DNA from: a virus
DNA: 38,237 nucleotides
IMG/VR virus record: IMGVR_UViG_3300028283_000324
Span: 1 to 38,237 of that record
Direction: 5' to 3' (one strand)
In this document: piece by piece, positions 1-7,610 of the stretch
Position numbering within the stretch: position 1 is the first letter of the stretch
Layout of the letters: each line of letters begins with the position of its first letter
Notes under the pieces: model-generated
Told to the model about the DNA's origin: nothing
What the model saw: the letters and a program-made list of their open reading frames with translations, nothing else
Database searches by the model: none
Made by a program: the position numbers and the translations under genes

Positions 1-109
1 TGCTTGATTGCAGGTTTGTGCCCATCGGTCTGCTTTATCTGGAAGTACCTAACCTGGGGGTAGGCTGCGCCTTAGCCATAGGATTCAACGCCCCATATAC
101 CACGTTCAT
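1..109 (-). CDS. Small ORF at the left edge, partial or frameshifted
   Basis: An ATG at 109 overlaps the TGA of the DUF5131 gene (ATGA), the coupling used throughout this genome. As written the frame gives 24 residues (MNVVYGALNPMAK...) and stops at 35. If the G5 run at 56-60 (C5 on the coding strand) held one more base, the frame would continue through residues such as QVRYFQIKQTDGHKPAIK to the window edge. If the two ends are joined by collapsing their shared 8 bp, that frame ends in TAA two bases before the terminase ATG. This is either a small gene with a homopolymer frameshift or a short leader peptide. Function unknown. Confidence 0.35.
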
Positions 110-918
110 TGAATCATCCCTCTTGGATACTCCCGTCTTCTCAAACTATTCGGCGTTTTAAAGTGCCAAGGCTCCTTAAAGAAGAATGGTACGCCAGCAT
201 CGTCGCATTGGTTCGCAATGTTCACCGCCCATTCCCATTTCATCAACCTTGCCCCGGAACCAGTCTCGGCGCCGCAGGCTATCCAGCCTATTTTCCTTGA
301 TGGACAAGTATCATTGTCGCAACCATGATTTCCCCAACCGCTTCCCCAGTCATTACAGGCCTCGCGAGTACACAGCTTCTTACTGAAATCTATATTCCCC
401 AGTAGCGGTTCTAGCGACACCCAGCGGTTTATTCCTTCAGTATTCAACAGGAAAGAAACACGTTGATCCCAGGTCTCCTGATTTTCGGCAGATACTCCAA
501 ACCAAAAATTATTATAAAAGTCTTTTACACGCTGACGATATTTTAAAATTATCTGGCGCATTCTTGCGGGACGCTTGGTTAGGAATAGGAACTGATGATT
601 ATTGGCAAGCATACATCTGTTAAATACATTTATTATCATGTAATCAGGTATATTGTCATGAAACAAATCACCCATTAATTGGACTCCTATGCGTGATTTC
701 TTTTTTAGTTTTAGGGGTTTCTCAAGTTCCTCACAATCAAGAGTAGGATTGCCTCCAGTATATGATGCTCGTTTCTCTAAACCTAATATTAGATTTGCCT
801 TCATTTGGTTCGCCATTCTCAGGTGCCAGCAGTTATCACAGCCGGCAGACACTGGCGTACAACGCATTGCGATGGGGTTCCATGTGTGGGTTAGATACTG
901 GATTCCTGTCTTTTGCAT
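106..918 (-). CDS. DUF5131 (phage Gp37/Gp68 family) protein
   Basis: 270 aa. The N-terminus has the family hallmark TWNP...CTPVSAGCDNCW (about residues 12-31), with three cysteines placed as in Gp37/Gp68 proteins. Later come LMGDLFHD, FLTKRPARM, FGVSAENQETWDQRV, SLEPLLG and ACGAETG...GVPFFFKEPW, all typical of the family and suggesting a complete domain. The family is common in phage accessory regions; a radical-SAM-like fold has been proposed from the cysteine cluster, but I know of no established activity. An extra cysteine-rich insert (CTREACNDWGSGWGNHGCDN) follows the SLEP motif. An AAGGAGATATAGCC site precedes the ATG. It is the last large gene of the early operon. Confidence 0.88.
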   Translation of the reverse strand: MQKTGIQYLTHTWNPIAMRCTPVSAGCDNCWHLRMANQMKANLILGLEKRASYTGGNPTLDCEELEKPLKLKKKSRIGVQLMGDLFHDNIPDYMIINVFNRCMLANNHQFLFLTKRPARMRQIILKYRQRVKDFYNNFWFGVSAENQETWDQRVSFLLNTEGINRWVSLEPLLGNIDFSKKLCTREACNDWGSGWGNHGCDNDTCPSRKIGWIACGAETGSGARLMKWEWAVNIANQCDDAGVPFFFKEPWHFKTPNSLRRREYPRGMIQ

Positions 919-920
919 GG

Positions 921-1460
921 CTATATCTCCTTTCTCTTGTTATTCGCATAACTCACTGCATTTCCTTTCTTCTCTTTGGCCAGTTGAATGAACTTTTCCC
1001 GGCAGATGAAATACCATTCCCTGTGTGATGTAAGAATGCTCACAAAACCGCAATTGGCGGCAATCCTGCGATATTCGGTCAATTCCCCACTAAGCCATGC
1101 GCGGGGAAGATAAAGCCACCATGGATCGTAAAGAATGCTCTGTTTGTCGGCCCAGCACAATAAAGAGGGCTCTTTACCGGCGGTTCTGGCATAATGTCGG
1201 GAATGATACAAGCATAAATCATGATATGAGGGCCCAAATAGTTTTCCGGCTATCTTTGCAGCTGTCTCGGGATGTTTTTCACCATCTTCGTCATCCATAT
1301 TGGCTTTGCCCCAATAACCCCAGTCATGAATGATAATGCAAATAAGTTCTTTCCAAGCCGGCAACTTCCTGTAAAGAACAATCCACGCGATGAACACAAC
1401 AAGCGGATGAAATATGAATTGATGCACTCCGAACAATAGGCTTTTAGTTCCAGTTTTCAT
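921..1460 (-). CDS. HD-type hydrolase-like protein
   Basis: 179 aa. The centre contains IIIHDWGYWGKANMDDEDGEKHPE, then YHDLCLYHSRHYARTAGKEP and a WADKQSI segment. The spaced H...HD...H...D pattern resembles HD-domain metal phosphohydrolases. A hydrophobic stretch near residues 16-30 precedes the motif and may be a buried helix or a membrane contact. The ATG follows the upstream TGA directly (TGAAATG), so translation is probably coupled. The domain call rests on motif reading only; substrate unknown. Confidence 0.55.
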   Translation of the reverse strand: MKTGTKSLLFGVHQFIFHPLVVFIAWIVLYRKLPAWKELICIIIHDWGYWGKANMDDEDGEKHPETAAKIAGKLFGPSYHDLCLYHSRHYARTAGKEPSLLCWADKQSILYDPWWLYLPRAWLSGELTEYRRIAANCGFVSILTSHREWYFICREKFIQLAKEKKGNAVSYANNKRKEI

Positions 1461-1461
1461 T

Positions 1462-2073
1462 TCAAAACCCCTTCGCTTTACAATCTTTACAGGATTCGCA
1501 GTCGCATTTAGAAAGTTCCTGACTTTTTAAAATCTCAAACTTGCGGATTCGTTCACCATAAAGATATATTCTGGCTTCTTTTGCCAGGAGTTTTTCCTTT
1601 ATTTCCTCAAGTGATTCCAAAGCCCATTTCAACCCGAGGTGATTATCATTTATTCCATATTCAATGGCTTCCATTATTGTCTTGAAATGAGTATTATTGT
1701 ATATCTGATCTCCTGAGTGTGTCATATTCGGCCATTCGCATGCTTCGGAATATTCTTTGATTACTTCCCCGTCTTCTACGTAGAATACCGGGATCATTTC
1801 GGGCGTTATTTCATCATTTCCATTGATTATGTCCTGAATTTCACCGGACTTGATTAATTCTTCCAACTTATCCCAGATGAATTCTAACTCTTCGTGTGAT
1901 ATGGCTTCTCTGCCTTTATGAAAAGTGTCCAACGCGTATTTAAGTTTTAAAGTTTTCTTGTCAACTGAAATAAGATTGTGACACATGGATGAACCTATGC
2001 AGATACAATCCGATCTGTGGGATACCGTGTAACCCGTATCATTTAGGAGTTTTTTAAGTTTTCTTGCTTTCAT
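1462..2073 (-). CDS. Hypothetical early protein, Cys-rich C-terminus
   Basis: 203 aa, family not recognised. The N-terminus is basic (MKARKLKKLLNDTGY) followed by SDCICIG and a cysteine in SSMCHN. The middle is acidic and predicted helical. The protein ends CDCESCKDCKAKGF, a dense cysteine cluster that could bind a metal. It overlaps the stop of the upstream gene by ATGA (2070-2073), so it belongs to the same operon. Intact, with good start context. Confidence 0.7.
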   Translation of the reverse strand: MKARKLKKLLNDTGYTVSHRSDCICIGSSMCHNLISVDKKTLKLKYALDTFHKGREAISHEELEFIWDKLEELIKSGEIQDIINGNDEITPEMIPVFYVEDGEVIKEYSEACEWPNMTHSGDQIYNNTHFKTIMEAIEYGINDNHLGLKWALESLEEIKEKLLAKEARIYLYGERIRKFEILKSQELSKCDCESCKDCKAKGF

Positions 2074-2297
2074 TTCCCGCCCTTTCTTTCATTATCTTCA
2101 CTTATTTTTTTTATTCTTCTATCTATTTCAGTAGTTATAAGATTTACCGTAAAACGACTCATATTATATTCCTCATGCTCTAAAATCCATAACTTTAAAT
2201 CTTCAAGAGCCTCTATTTTTGCGCTGTTTGTTTCACAGGTATAACAAGTAAATTCATAAACGTCGATACCATGTTTACAGTCGGTAGTTTTTCCCAT
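2070..2297 (-). CDS. Small hypothetical protein with CxxC
   Basis: 75 aa. The N-terminal part carries C7, C18 and C21 (DCKHGIDVYEFTCYTCET), a possible small zinc site; the rest is helical and charged. AAAGGCG precedes the ATG and the stop overlaps the next gene by 4 bp. No family recognised. Confidence 0.6.
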   Translation of the reverse strand: MGKTTDCKHGIDVYEFTCYTCETNSAKIEALEDLKLWILEHEEYNMSRFTVNLITTEIDRRIKKISEDNERKGGK

Positions 2298-2318
2298 AAT
2301 TCACGCCTTTCTTACCGC

Positions 2319-2546
2319 CTAAAGCAAAGACGGTTCATTTAGTTTTTCTTTTATCGCCAGCACTTCCAACTTCAGGAAGTACGGATAACACCCACTCTCA
2401 ATCGCCAGATTCGCGCTTTCCTTGACGAACGAATTACCTCCGCATGCAGTTAAGGCTTTCAGGCATTTATGCAGCTGCTCTGCGGTTAATTCGCTGAATT
2501 CCTTTTCAACCTTCTCTTCCTCAGCATGCTTCCGCCAATCTTTCAT
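2319..2546 (-). CDS. Small hypothetical helical protein
   Basis: 75 aa (MKDWRKHAEEEKVEKEF...), mostly charged helix with two cysteines. Its ATG overlaps the stop of the replication-type gene (2543-2546), so it is translationally coupled to it. Phage replication genes are often followed by small accessory partners, but nothing here identifies a function. Confidence 0.55.
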   Translation of the reverse strand: MKDWRKHAEEEKVEKEFSELTAEQLHKCLKALTACGGNSFVKESANLAIESGCYPYFLKLEVLAIKEKLNEPSLL

Positions 2547-3469
2547 TTCGACACCGCCTGTTTGAGTTTGAAATTAAATCGCGCCGATTCGTTCAGTTTG
2601 GCTGCAACCCCTTCCTGGCGGAGATTCTTCACCTCATGGCAAATCATGGAAAATGAGCCCTCTCCAATCAATGCCTTCACCCGGCGGTAATAGTTCAGGC
2701 TCTTCCTGTCCATGTCCACTCTGGCCAGTTCCAGGCAGTGCATGTCATCCTCATTCAATTCAGGCAGTGGGGGAGCCGTCCTTTTTTCGAATTCGTCCGC
2801 TGATTTACCGCTGGCAATCCAGACCCGGTAAAGCTTGCTTTCCTTGTATTTTCCCTCTGTTTTTCCAGTATTTCCCCTTTCTTTCCCCTCATAGGAACTT
2901 TTCAAGTTCTCCGACAGAACCGATGGATTCGGAGGCGTATTCGAAGGTTCCGAGACGTAAGCCGATTGTGGCGGAAGCCGGCAATTCCCGGATTCGTGCT
3001 CGGGGGGCTTTTCTTTTTCCTCTCGTTTTTCTTTCGGAGAGTTCTTACTCTCTTCTTTCGTCTTCGTCTTCGCCTCCGCCTCCGTGCGCGGTTGTCTGAC
3101 AGATGTCTGACACACGCCGGGCAACTGTCCGACATCTGCCTGTACTTTGCCTGGCGGTTCTGGATACTTGCTTTTCTCCGCCCTGATGCGCTGGTTGAAG
3201 TCATCGATCACAATGAAAGGCTTGTCCGTTGCTTGGTAGACGCGGATCAGTCCGGCTTTCTCGCACATGGCGATCCAGCGGGAAATGTCGGTGTCACGGA
3301 TGCCGTACTTCAGCGGAAACAACGCAGCGCGCAGCAGGCGCGTATCGCCTGTAAACCTCCCGTAATCGTCAGCCTTCATTATAAGACGTCCCAAAAAGAC
3401 CTCAGCCGGAAAGTCCAGCTTATTCACCTTATATGAAGCAGTCCAATCCCTTGAAACCCTTGTAGGCAT
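2543..3469 (-). CDS. Phage replication-initiation-like protein (winged helix, DnaD-like layout)
   Basis: 308 aa. Residues 1-100 match the layout of phage replication proteins: conserved start of the MPTRVSRDWTASYKVNKLDF type, then RLIMKADDYGRFTGDTRLLRAALFP, a winged-helix segment with ISRWIAMCEKAGLIRVY, then PFIVIDDFNQRIRAEKSKYP. A long low-complexity linker rich in K, E, P and S follows (about 105-210). The C-terminal 90 residues are helical, a possible DnaD- or loader-contact region. Probable role: binding the phage origin and recruiting host helicase. No helicase gene is seen in the window, so host replication proteins are presumably used. Confidence 0.65.
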   Translation of the reverse strand: MPTRVSRDWTASYKVNKLDFPAEVFLGRLIMKADDYGRFTGDTRLLRAALFPLKYGIRDTDISRWIAMCEKAGLIRVYQATDKPFIVIDDFNQRIRAEKSKYPEPPGKVQADVGQLPGVCQTSVRQPRTEAEAKTKTKEESKNSPKEKREEKEKPPEHESGNCRLPPQSAYVSEPSNTPPNPSVLSENLKSSYEGKERGNTGKTEGKYKESKLYRVWIASGKSADEFEKRTAPPLPELNEDDMHCLELARVDMDRKSLNYYRRVKALIGEGSFSMICHEVKNLRQEGVAAKLNESARFNFKLKQAVSK

Positions 3470-3820
3470 TTAGACATCCTCCTGATGGAACACGGCCAGA
3501 TCCAGTGCTTTCGCCACGCTTAATTCTGCGACGGCTCCTTTACTGCACTGCCAGCCGTGCAGCATCACAATGGCCGTTGCACTGAAAATGAGGGCTATGT
3601 CGTGCCTGATGTATTCCCGGTACAGTTCTTGTTTGTCTTTGAGTTTTCCGTGGTATTTGGATATGTGCCTGTCAGTTACATGCGCTGGATTAAGGACGGT
3701 GCACCTGTGGTTTTCCAACAATCTTTTCTCCATCTCGAAAAATGCGGAATGATTGTAATTGGGAATATTGGACATAGGCCCCGATACGTATATCCGGTGG
3801 CCTGCAAACTTCTTATTCAT
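3470..3820 (-). CDS. DUF4406 protein (nucleoside 2-deoxyribosyltransferase-like fold)
   Basis: 116 aa from the ATG at 3820, chosen because GGAGG lies 8 bases upstream; a GTG two codons earlier is possible. Family signature: IYVSGPMSNIPNYNHSAFF, then NPAH, a YIRHDIALIFSATAIVMLHGW segment, and KGAVAELSVAKALDLAVF. The SGPMS glycine loop and the GW...GA.AE.A.A motif are those of DUF4406 and related deoxyribosyltransferase-like enzymes. The fold suggests nucleoside or NAD-like ligand chemistry, but the phage role is unknown. Overlaps the operon neighbours closely. Confidence 0.85.
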   Translation of the reverse strand: MNKKFAGHRIYVSGPMSNIPNYNHSAFFEMEKRLLENHRCTVLNPAHVTDRHISKYHGKLKDKQELYREYIRHDIALIFSATAIVMLHGWQCSKGAVAELSVAKALDLAVFHQEDV

Positions 3821-3822
3821 TG

Positions 3823-4989
3823 TCACGCCTCCAGATATGTGGAATCTTTGCGGTAGCCGGCAAGAGCCTCGTTGTACTGCTCCAGATTAGAAAATTTCTG
3901 ATGTTTGCCCCAGCCTTTCATTCCCGGCCTGATGAAACGGAGCTGCTTCTGGTCATATACCGCGCCGTGGTAATCGCCCTGGAATAGGATGAATTGATCA
4001 AGTCCGGGCTTTGCCGTCCATGTGGTGATCCTGTCAATATCGAGAAAGCCGGCCTTATTCTCCTGAAGGTGTTTAAATTCCCTGAGTGTTGCGGCCTTGC
4101 TTATGCAGTTGCCATCAAGGATAAACTTATTTTTCCCTGAATCATAGCTGAAAATCTTCTTATTCTCCAAGTCCAGCTTGTAGACAGTGAAAATCATCAG
4201 TGGCGCTTTTGCGGCATTCGCAAGATCCTTGTCATAAGTAGCACAGACATTCTTGTCTGTGGCCTTCTTTTCTTCAAGCGTCTTATACTTTTCATAGATA
4301 ATCCTATCGTAAAGCCTAGTGGTCAAGTCTCGGCTGCAATTCAGGTGCTTCATCAAGTCTGACACAGTTAATTGCTGGACTATCGGCCTGCCTGAGCTGG
4401 TTGACACTTGCTTCAATGGAGTGTTCCCGTACCATTCCTGCGCCTTATGGAATAGCGCCTCTTCAGACTTGTCTTCTATATCCTCTTTCCGGATCGCCTT
4501 AGGACAATCCTTCGAGCAGGCGACAGTGGAAGAGCAGGCGGCGGCATTTCCAAAACCGGTGATCTTTTCTGAACATAAAGCATCGCATTGGCAGCAACCT
4601 ATGAACTCTCCATTTTTAACTTCGTCGCACACCGGAAACACAGTAATCAATGTCCTCTCCACAGCCATAGTGTCTTTCTTGGTCTTTCCTGTCTTCTTAG
4701 ATGTCTTGCGGTTGATTTCATCTGCCAGTCTCTGTTCTTCAGTATCCGGAGATGCCGATTCTCCGTTTCGCCCATTCTCCGTTTCATTCCCAGCAGCCAG
4801 CGGCAGCTCTGGAGTCTCCGCCGGACTTGCTATTTCCTTCTTGACTGCCGATATATTGTCCAGGATGGCATTCCTGTCAGCCCTGAACTTGCTCTTTACT
4901 TTTGCGAACTCCGCAGTAAGCGTCTCTATATCCCTTTCCAGTCCGTATATCCGCCCGAGCCTCTCATAATCCGATTGTTTCAATTCCAT
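3823..4989 (-). CDS. Hypothetical early protein with coiled coil and Cys cluster
   Basis: 388 aa, not recognised. Residues 1-55 are a heptad-like charged helix (likely coiled coil). A disordered acidic/Lys linker follows to about residue 108. A central domain begins RTLITVFPVCDEVKNGEF and contains about nine cysteines in 40 residues (CCQCDALC...CSSTVACSKDC), which could hold zinc or an Fe-S cluster. The C-terminal domain is rich in aromatic residues (WTAKPGLDQFILFQGDYHGAVYD). An AAGGGGG site precedes the ATG. Position between DUF2303 and DUF4406 suggests an early DNA-metabolism or host-takeover role; this is inference from context only. Confidence 0.65.
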   Translation of the reverse strand: MELKQSDYERLGRIYGLERDIETLTAEFAKVKSKFRADRNAILDNISAVKKEIASPAETPELPLAAGNETENGRNGESASPDTEEQRLADEINRKTSKKTGKTKKDTMAVERTLITVFPVCDEVKNGEFIGCCQCDALCSEKITGFGNAAACSSTVACSKDCPKAIRKEDIEDKSEEALFHKAQEWYGNTPLKQVSTSSGRPIVQQLTVSDLMKHLNCSRDLTTRLYDRIIYEKYKTLEEKKATDKNVCATYDKDLANAAKAPLMIFTVYKLDLENKKIFSYDSGKNKFILDGNCISKAATLREFKHLQENKAGFLDIDRITTWTAKPGLDQFILFQGDYHGAVYDQKQLRFIRPGMKGWGKHQKFSNLEQYNEALAGYRKDSTYLEA

Positions 4990-4993
4990 GATC

Positions 4994-5251
4994 TTAGTCC
5001 CCCTTGTCCCGGCATAGCTTCCCAGCGACGCCGGATTGTTTCTTGATTAATTCACTCTCAAACCTTCTTTTCTGCCCTTCCAGAAACTCAACTACAGTCT
5101 TCAAATCCTCAATTGAGCGGCCATGGTCTCTTTCCCGATGTAGATTTCTCCGATTTCCATTTAACTTTGTTCCTTTGAGGATAAGCCCGGTTTTGTAGGC
5201 TGACCGGAAACCTTGGGACGGGGTGGCTAAACTATTTTCCCGATGAAACAC
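4994..5251 (-). CDS. Small hypothetical protein overlapping the DUF2303 gene
   Basis: 85 aa as the longest frame. The first half overlaps the end of the upstream gene and looks poorly protein-like. The second half (RSIEDLKTVVEFLEGQKRRFESELIKKQ) is a convincing charged helix, so the true start may lie further in. A second frame from an ATG near 5162 begins MEIGEIYIGKET and stops after 19 codons. The start and possibly the frame are therefore uncertain. Function unknown. Confidence 0.4.
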   Translation of the reverse strand: MFHRENSLATPSQGFRSAYKTGLILKGTKLNGNRRNLHRERDHGRSIEDLKTVVEFLEGQKRRFESELIKKQSGVAGKLCRDKGD

Positions 5252-6132
5252 GGAAGATTGGTGTTTTCACGGATTAGGGCCTGTGTAGATTTGACTGCGT
5301 TCTGAATGATCGTGTCAATCTCAATCAGCCTGTAGGCGAAAATAAGAGTCCCGGAATTGATACGGAATATGAATTCGGCATTAAGCGGAATACAGGGCAT
5401 CCCCTGGAAGATGGGAATATTCAACTGTATTTCCTCCGGAATGTCCAGGGAACTGTTGATGCCGGCCTTGGCGTTAACATCTTCCTTGAATTCAATGTGT
5501 ATCCCGGTATTCGTGCGAACCTTCGATGTGACGCGGCTCTGGGTTGTGGCCTCAAGAGTCAGCGCAATCTCCATCAGGGTTGCACCACTGGGCGTAAAGA
5601 TGTCACGGCGACGATCTTTGAGGAATTCGACAAACCCGGCCTGTTCAAAACTCTTTTTGTTCATTCCCTTCCAGGCGGAGAACTCATCGGAGGCGCGGAG
5701 TATGAGACTTGCCCTGTGCGTCATCCAGTTCGCCATGCCGGCGGCTCCGGGCTCGTGATAGTCTATGATTGCCGTGAATTTATAGGGTGCCTGCTGGTTC
5801 TCGACGAATATCCTGGTTGAGTCGCTCTTGTGCTCATTCACGTATTCGACAAATGAAGACACGTCGAAGAATTCCAAGTTGATGCGCTTCCGGTCGGGAT
5901 TGGCTTTTTTGAGTTCCTCGGAAAGGTTTACCACCTTGAGACCGTCAGCCCCCGGGACGATGATGAAAGGAACGCTGCCGTCCTCATTGTATTTCTGAAC
6001 CGATGAAAAGGTTGACTGCCTCTCGCCAAGCTGGAACATGTATTCCAATGCGTCTTTATTGACCTCTGTCACATTGATTGAAGATTTCTGCACGTTCACG
6101 CCTGTACCTGTCTTTTCTGCTGGATTCGCCAT
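5227..6132 (-). CDS. DUF2303 (YfdQ-like) phage protein
   Basis: 301 aa, a usual length for DUF2303. Recognisable segments include VPGADGLKVVNLSEEL near the N-terminus, FVEYVNEHKSDSTRIFVEN, the AIIDYHEPGAAGMANWMTHRASL core, FVEFLKDRRRDIFTPSGATLMEIA, and a C-terminal beta-rich part with IPIFQGMPCIPLNAEFIFRI. The family is widespread next to phage recombination and replication genes; its biochemical role is not established. SD is CAGGAG 11 bases upstream. The gene ends in TAG, one of several amber stops used normally in this genome. Confidence 0.85.
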   Translation of the reverse strand: MANPAEKTGTGVNVQKSSINVTEVNKDALEYMFQLGERQSTFSSVQKYNEDGSVPFIIVPGADGLKVVNLSEELKKANPDRKRINLEFFDVSSFVEYVNEHKSDSTRIFVENQQAPYKFTAIIDYHEPGAAGMANWMTHRASLILRASDEFSAWKGMNKKSFEQAGFVEFLKDRRRDIFTPSGATLMEIALTLEATTQSRVTSKVRTNTGIHIEFKEDVNAKAGINSSLDIPEEIQLNIPIFQGMPCIPLNAEFIFRINSGTLIFAYRLIEIDTIIQNAVKSTQALIRENTNLPCFIGKIV

Positions 6133-6221
6133 TTTGATATTACTCCTGTGATTTTTACTTGTTTTTGATTAGTGCCGGTTTTTCAGGACAGCCGGCAAAC
6201 CTACTCTGGGGGTTTAAATCC

Positions 6222-6548
6222 TTATGCTTTCATGTTGAATTTGAGTTGACGCGGATCATCGCGAAGCAGGCGATTATCGTCAGACGTGAAGAATATTGAA
6301 ATCTTCTTGTCCGGCTTGGGTATCTTGGTAACCGAATCATCAACGATCCGGACCGATGAGACATCCCCTTTACTCAGAGGCTCAATCTTAAGTGTCAATA
6401 CGAGTTTTCCCGGCTTGCATGTCTCGCGGACTCCGGCGATCACCTTTTCCAAATCCCCGGACGCTTCGAAAAGAAAATCACCGCCTCTGATTTCCTTGAG
6501 CACGTCCACCAGATTCACTTTTGCACTGTCTGTCGTTTCTTTTACCAT
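6222..6548 (-). CDS. Hypothetical early protein
   Basis: 108 aa from the ATG at 6548, which has AGGGGATAAGAAG in front; an ATG six codons upstream lacks a separate SD. The product (MVKETTDSAKVNLVDVLKE...) has mixed alpha/beta character with a GGDFLFEASGDLEKVIAGV segment. It lies directly upstream of DUF2303 and is transcribed with it, so it may be its partner. No family recognised. Confidence 0.6.
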   Translation of the reverse strand: MVKETTDSAKVNLVDVLKEIRGGDFLFEASGDLEKVIAGVRETCKPGKLVLTLKIEPLSKGDVSSVRIVDDSVTKIPKPDKKISIFFTSDDNRLLRDDPRQLKFNMKA

Positions 6549-6552
6549 CTTC

Positions 6553-6696
6553 TTATCCCCTTTCATTTGATTTATTCTGTAACGCTTCTAAAACCTTCAT
6601 TAATAATTCCGACAATTCCGCATCTTCAGGCTTTTAAACCGAAGCCTGAAAAAGCACATCAAATAATTTCGCCAGTTCCTTTTTATTCAGTTCCAT
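6553..6696 (-). pseudogene. 47-codon small gene split by an in-frame TAA
   Basis: The ATG at 6696 has AGGTGA in front and sits 4 bases after the upstream stop. Twenty codons (MELNKKELAKLFDVLFQASV) end in TAA at 6634-6636. The same frame then continues with KPEDAELSELLMKVLEALQ to a second TAA at 6553. Both halves are helical and acidic/basic in balance, and spacing to the neighbours fits one gene across the whole interval. Either a nonsense mutation, two peptides, or stop read-through. See the hairpin placed exactly on the stop. Confidence 0.45.
6625..6650 (-). other. 9-bp perfect hairpin with the in-frame TAA in its loop
   Basis: TTCAGGCTT (6625-6633) pairs with AAGCCTGAA (6642-6650) around an 8-base loop. 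The first three loop bases on the plus strand (6634-6636) are the complement of the in-frame stop. There is no U-run, so it is not a normal intrinsic terminator. It may be an mRNA structure affecting translation of the split small gene, or the trace of a small rearrangement. Confidence 0.55.
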
Positions 6697-6699
6697 TTT

Positions 6700-6855
6700 T
6701 CACCTGCTGACCATAGCCCAGAGGAAAAGTATCCAGCCGGCAACCGCTATGACATTCCTGATACTCCAGAATCCCTGACCATGCTTTCCGTCATGTATCA
6801 TCCTGAGTACTCTGTTCACCCTGATGATTTCCGAACTCGATTGTTGCTTGAACAT
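6700..6855 (-). CDS. Small single-pass membrane protein
   Basis: 51 aa, not previously obvious because of its size. The ATG at 6855 follows AAGGGGGATCAG, a strong SD. An amphipathic basic N-terminal half (MFKQQSSSEIIRVNRVLRMI) is followed by a hydrophobic segment (NVIAVAGWILFLWAMV) near the C-terminus. This suggests an inner-membrane protein with its N-terminus cytoplasmic. Early phage membrane peptides often act in superinfection exclusion or host modulation, but nothing identifies the role here. Confidence 0.65.
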   Translation of the reverse strand: MFKQQSSSEIIRVNRVLRMIHDGKHGQGFWSIRNVIAVAGWILFLWAMVSR

Positions 6856-6865
6856 CTGATCCCCC

Positions 6866-7024
6866 TTATTGTTTTATCCCTAATTTCTTCAAAACCTTTT
6901 GTTTGGCCGTAACTCGACACTTCTGTATCTCGACGGCATTCAACCCATCTTTGCCTGTAGTATTGTCAAGAATCGCCGCCACTTCCTCCGCACACGCCTT
7001 CTGAATCATCTCCTTAACTTTCAC
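6866..7024 (-). CDS. Small hypothetical protein, GTG start
   Basis: 52 aa beginning at GTG 7024, with AAGGGGACGG immediately upstream. An in-frame ATG five codons later has a weaker SD (GTTAAGGAG is itself coding). Sequence is VKVKEMIQKACAEEV..., helical, with two cysteines. Stop TAA precedes the next SD by a few bases. Function unknown. Confidence 0.55.
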   Translation of the reverse strand: MKVKEMIQKACAEEVAAILDNTTGKDGLNAVEIQKCRVTAKQKVLKKLGIKQ

Positions 7025-7065
7025 ACCCGTCCCCTTCCTTTTTGTATTGTCTGTGCCGTCTGTGG

Positions 7066-7212
7066 CTAAAATCCGAATCTTCCCGGCTTCATCCCCAGTT
7101 CCTCCAGATGCACCCTTGCCGGCGGCGCATAACGCAGATACCTGACCAGCATCGGCGTGTTTGTCCTGACTTTCATCCCGTTCACAACCTTCACAAACCG
7201 TCTGCTTTTCAT
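7066..7212 (-). CDS. Small basic hypothetical protein
   Basis: 48 aa from the ATG at 7212, which has GAGGAGG in front. The product (MKSRRFVKVVNGMKVRTNTP...) is strongly basic and could contact nucleic acid. Ends in TAG. It belongs to the run of five small genes between 7212 and 6222 that share strong SD sites and tight spacing. Confidence 0.6.
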   Translation of the reverse strand: MKSRRFVKVVNGMKVRTNTPMLVRYLRYAPPARVHLEELGMKPGRFGF

Positions 7213-7272
7213 ATTTCAGCCTCCTCTCTTAAAACTTTAGAACTTACGCACTTCAGAACTTTCTAACTTCTT

Positions 7273-7564
7273 CTATCCTTCTCTTGCCGTTCTCATCATT
7301 TCTTTATGCAATGGCATCACCAGCTTCCGGCGGTACTTCTTTTCCAGAACAACATACGGTTTTGTCCGTTTACTTTCCCAAACGTCGTCAATGAACCTGT
7401 CGAGCTCCCGGATGTCCCATAAATCCTTTTTTTGTGCCAAAACCGAGACTTGTAAGTTTCAGGGGAATCCCGAGATCAAGCCACAGCATTTTTCCAATTC
7501 CGAGATAGCACATGGCCTCCTTAGTGCTTAAGAGTCTGCGCGGACATGTTGACATATTTGACAT
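7273..7564 (-). pseudogene. Excisionase-type HTH gene, frameshifted at an A7 run
   Basis: From the ATG at 7564 (AAGGGGAAATA in front) the frame reads a typical HTH_17-like start: LLSTKEAMCYLGIGK, then LGFGTKK. At the T7 run 7427-7433 (A7 on the coding strand) the frame is lost and ends soon after (GFMGHPGARQVH). With one A fewer it would continue DLWDIRELDRFIDDVWESKR..., exactly the expected end of this DNA-binding family, through to a TAG at 7273-7275, about 52 residues more. So the intact gene is about 96 aa and resembles AlpA/Xis-type regulators. Real mutation, programmed shift or sequencing error cannot be separated from the sequence. Confidence 0.65.
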
Positions 7565-7610
7565 TATTTCCCCTTTTTCTTTCTGGCGACTATCGACCGG
7601 CGACCAGCGT

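Noticed and set aside
2902-3204. 100-codon Arg-rich minus-strand ORF
   Set aside because: Out-of-frame shadow of the low-complexity linker of the replication-type protein.
4319-4969. 216-codon plus-strand ORF
   Set aside because: Reverse shadow of the 388-aa early gene; Ser/Phe/Leu-rich composition and no SD.
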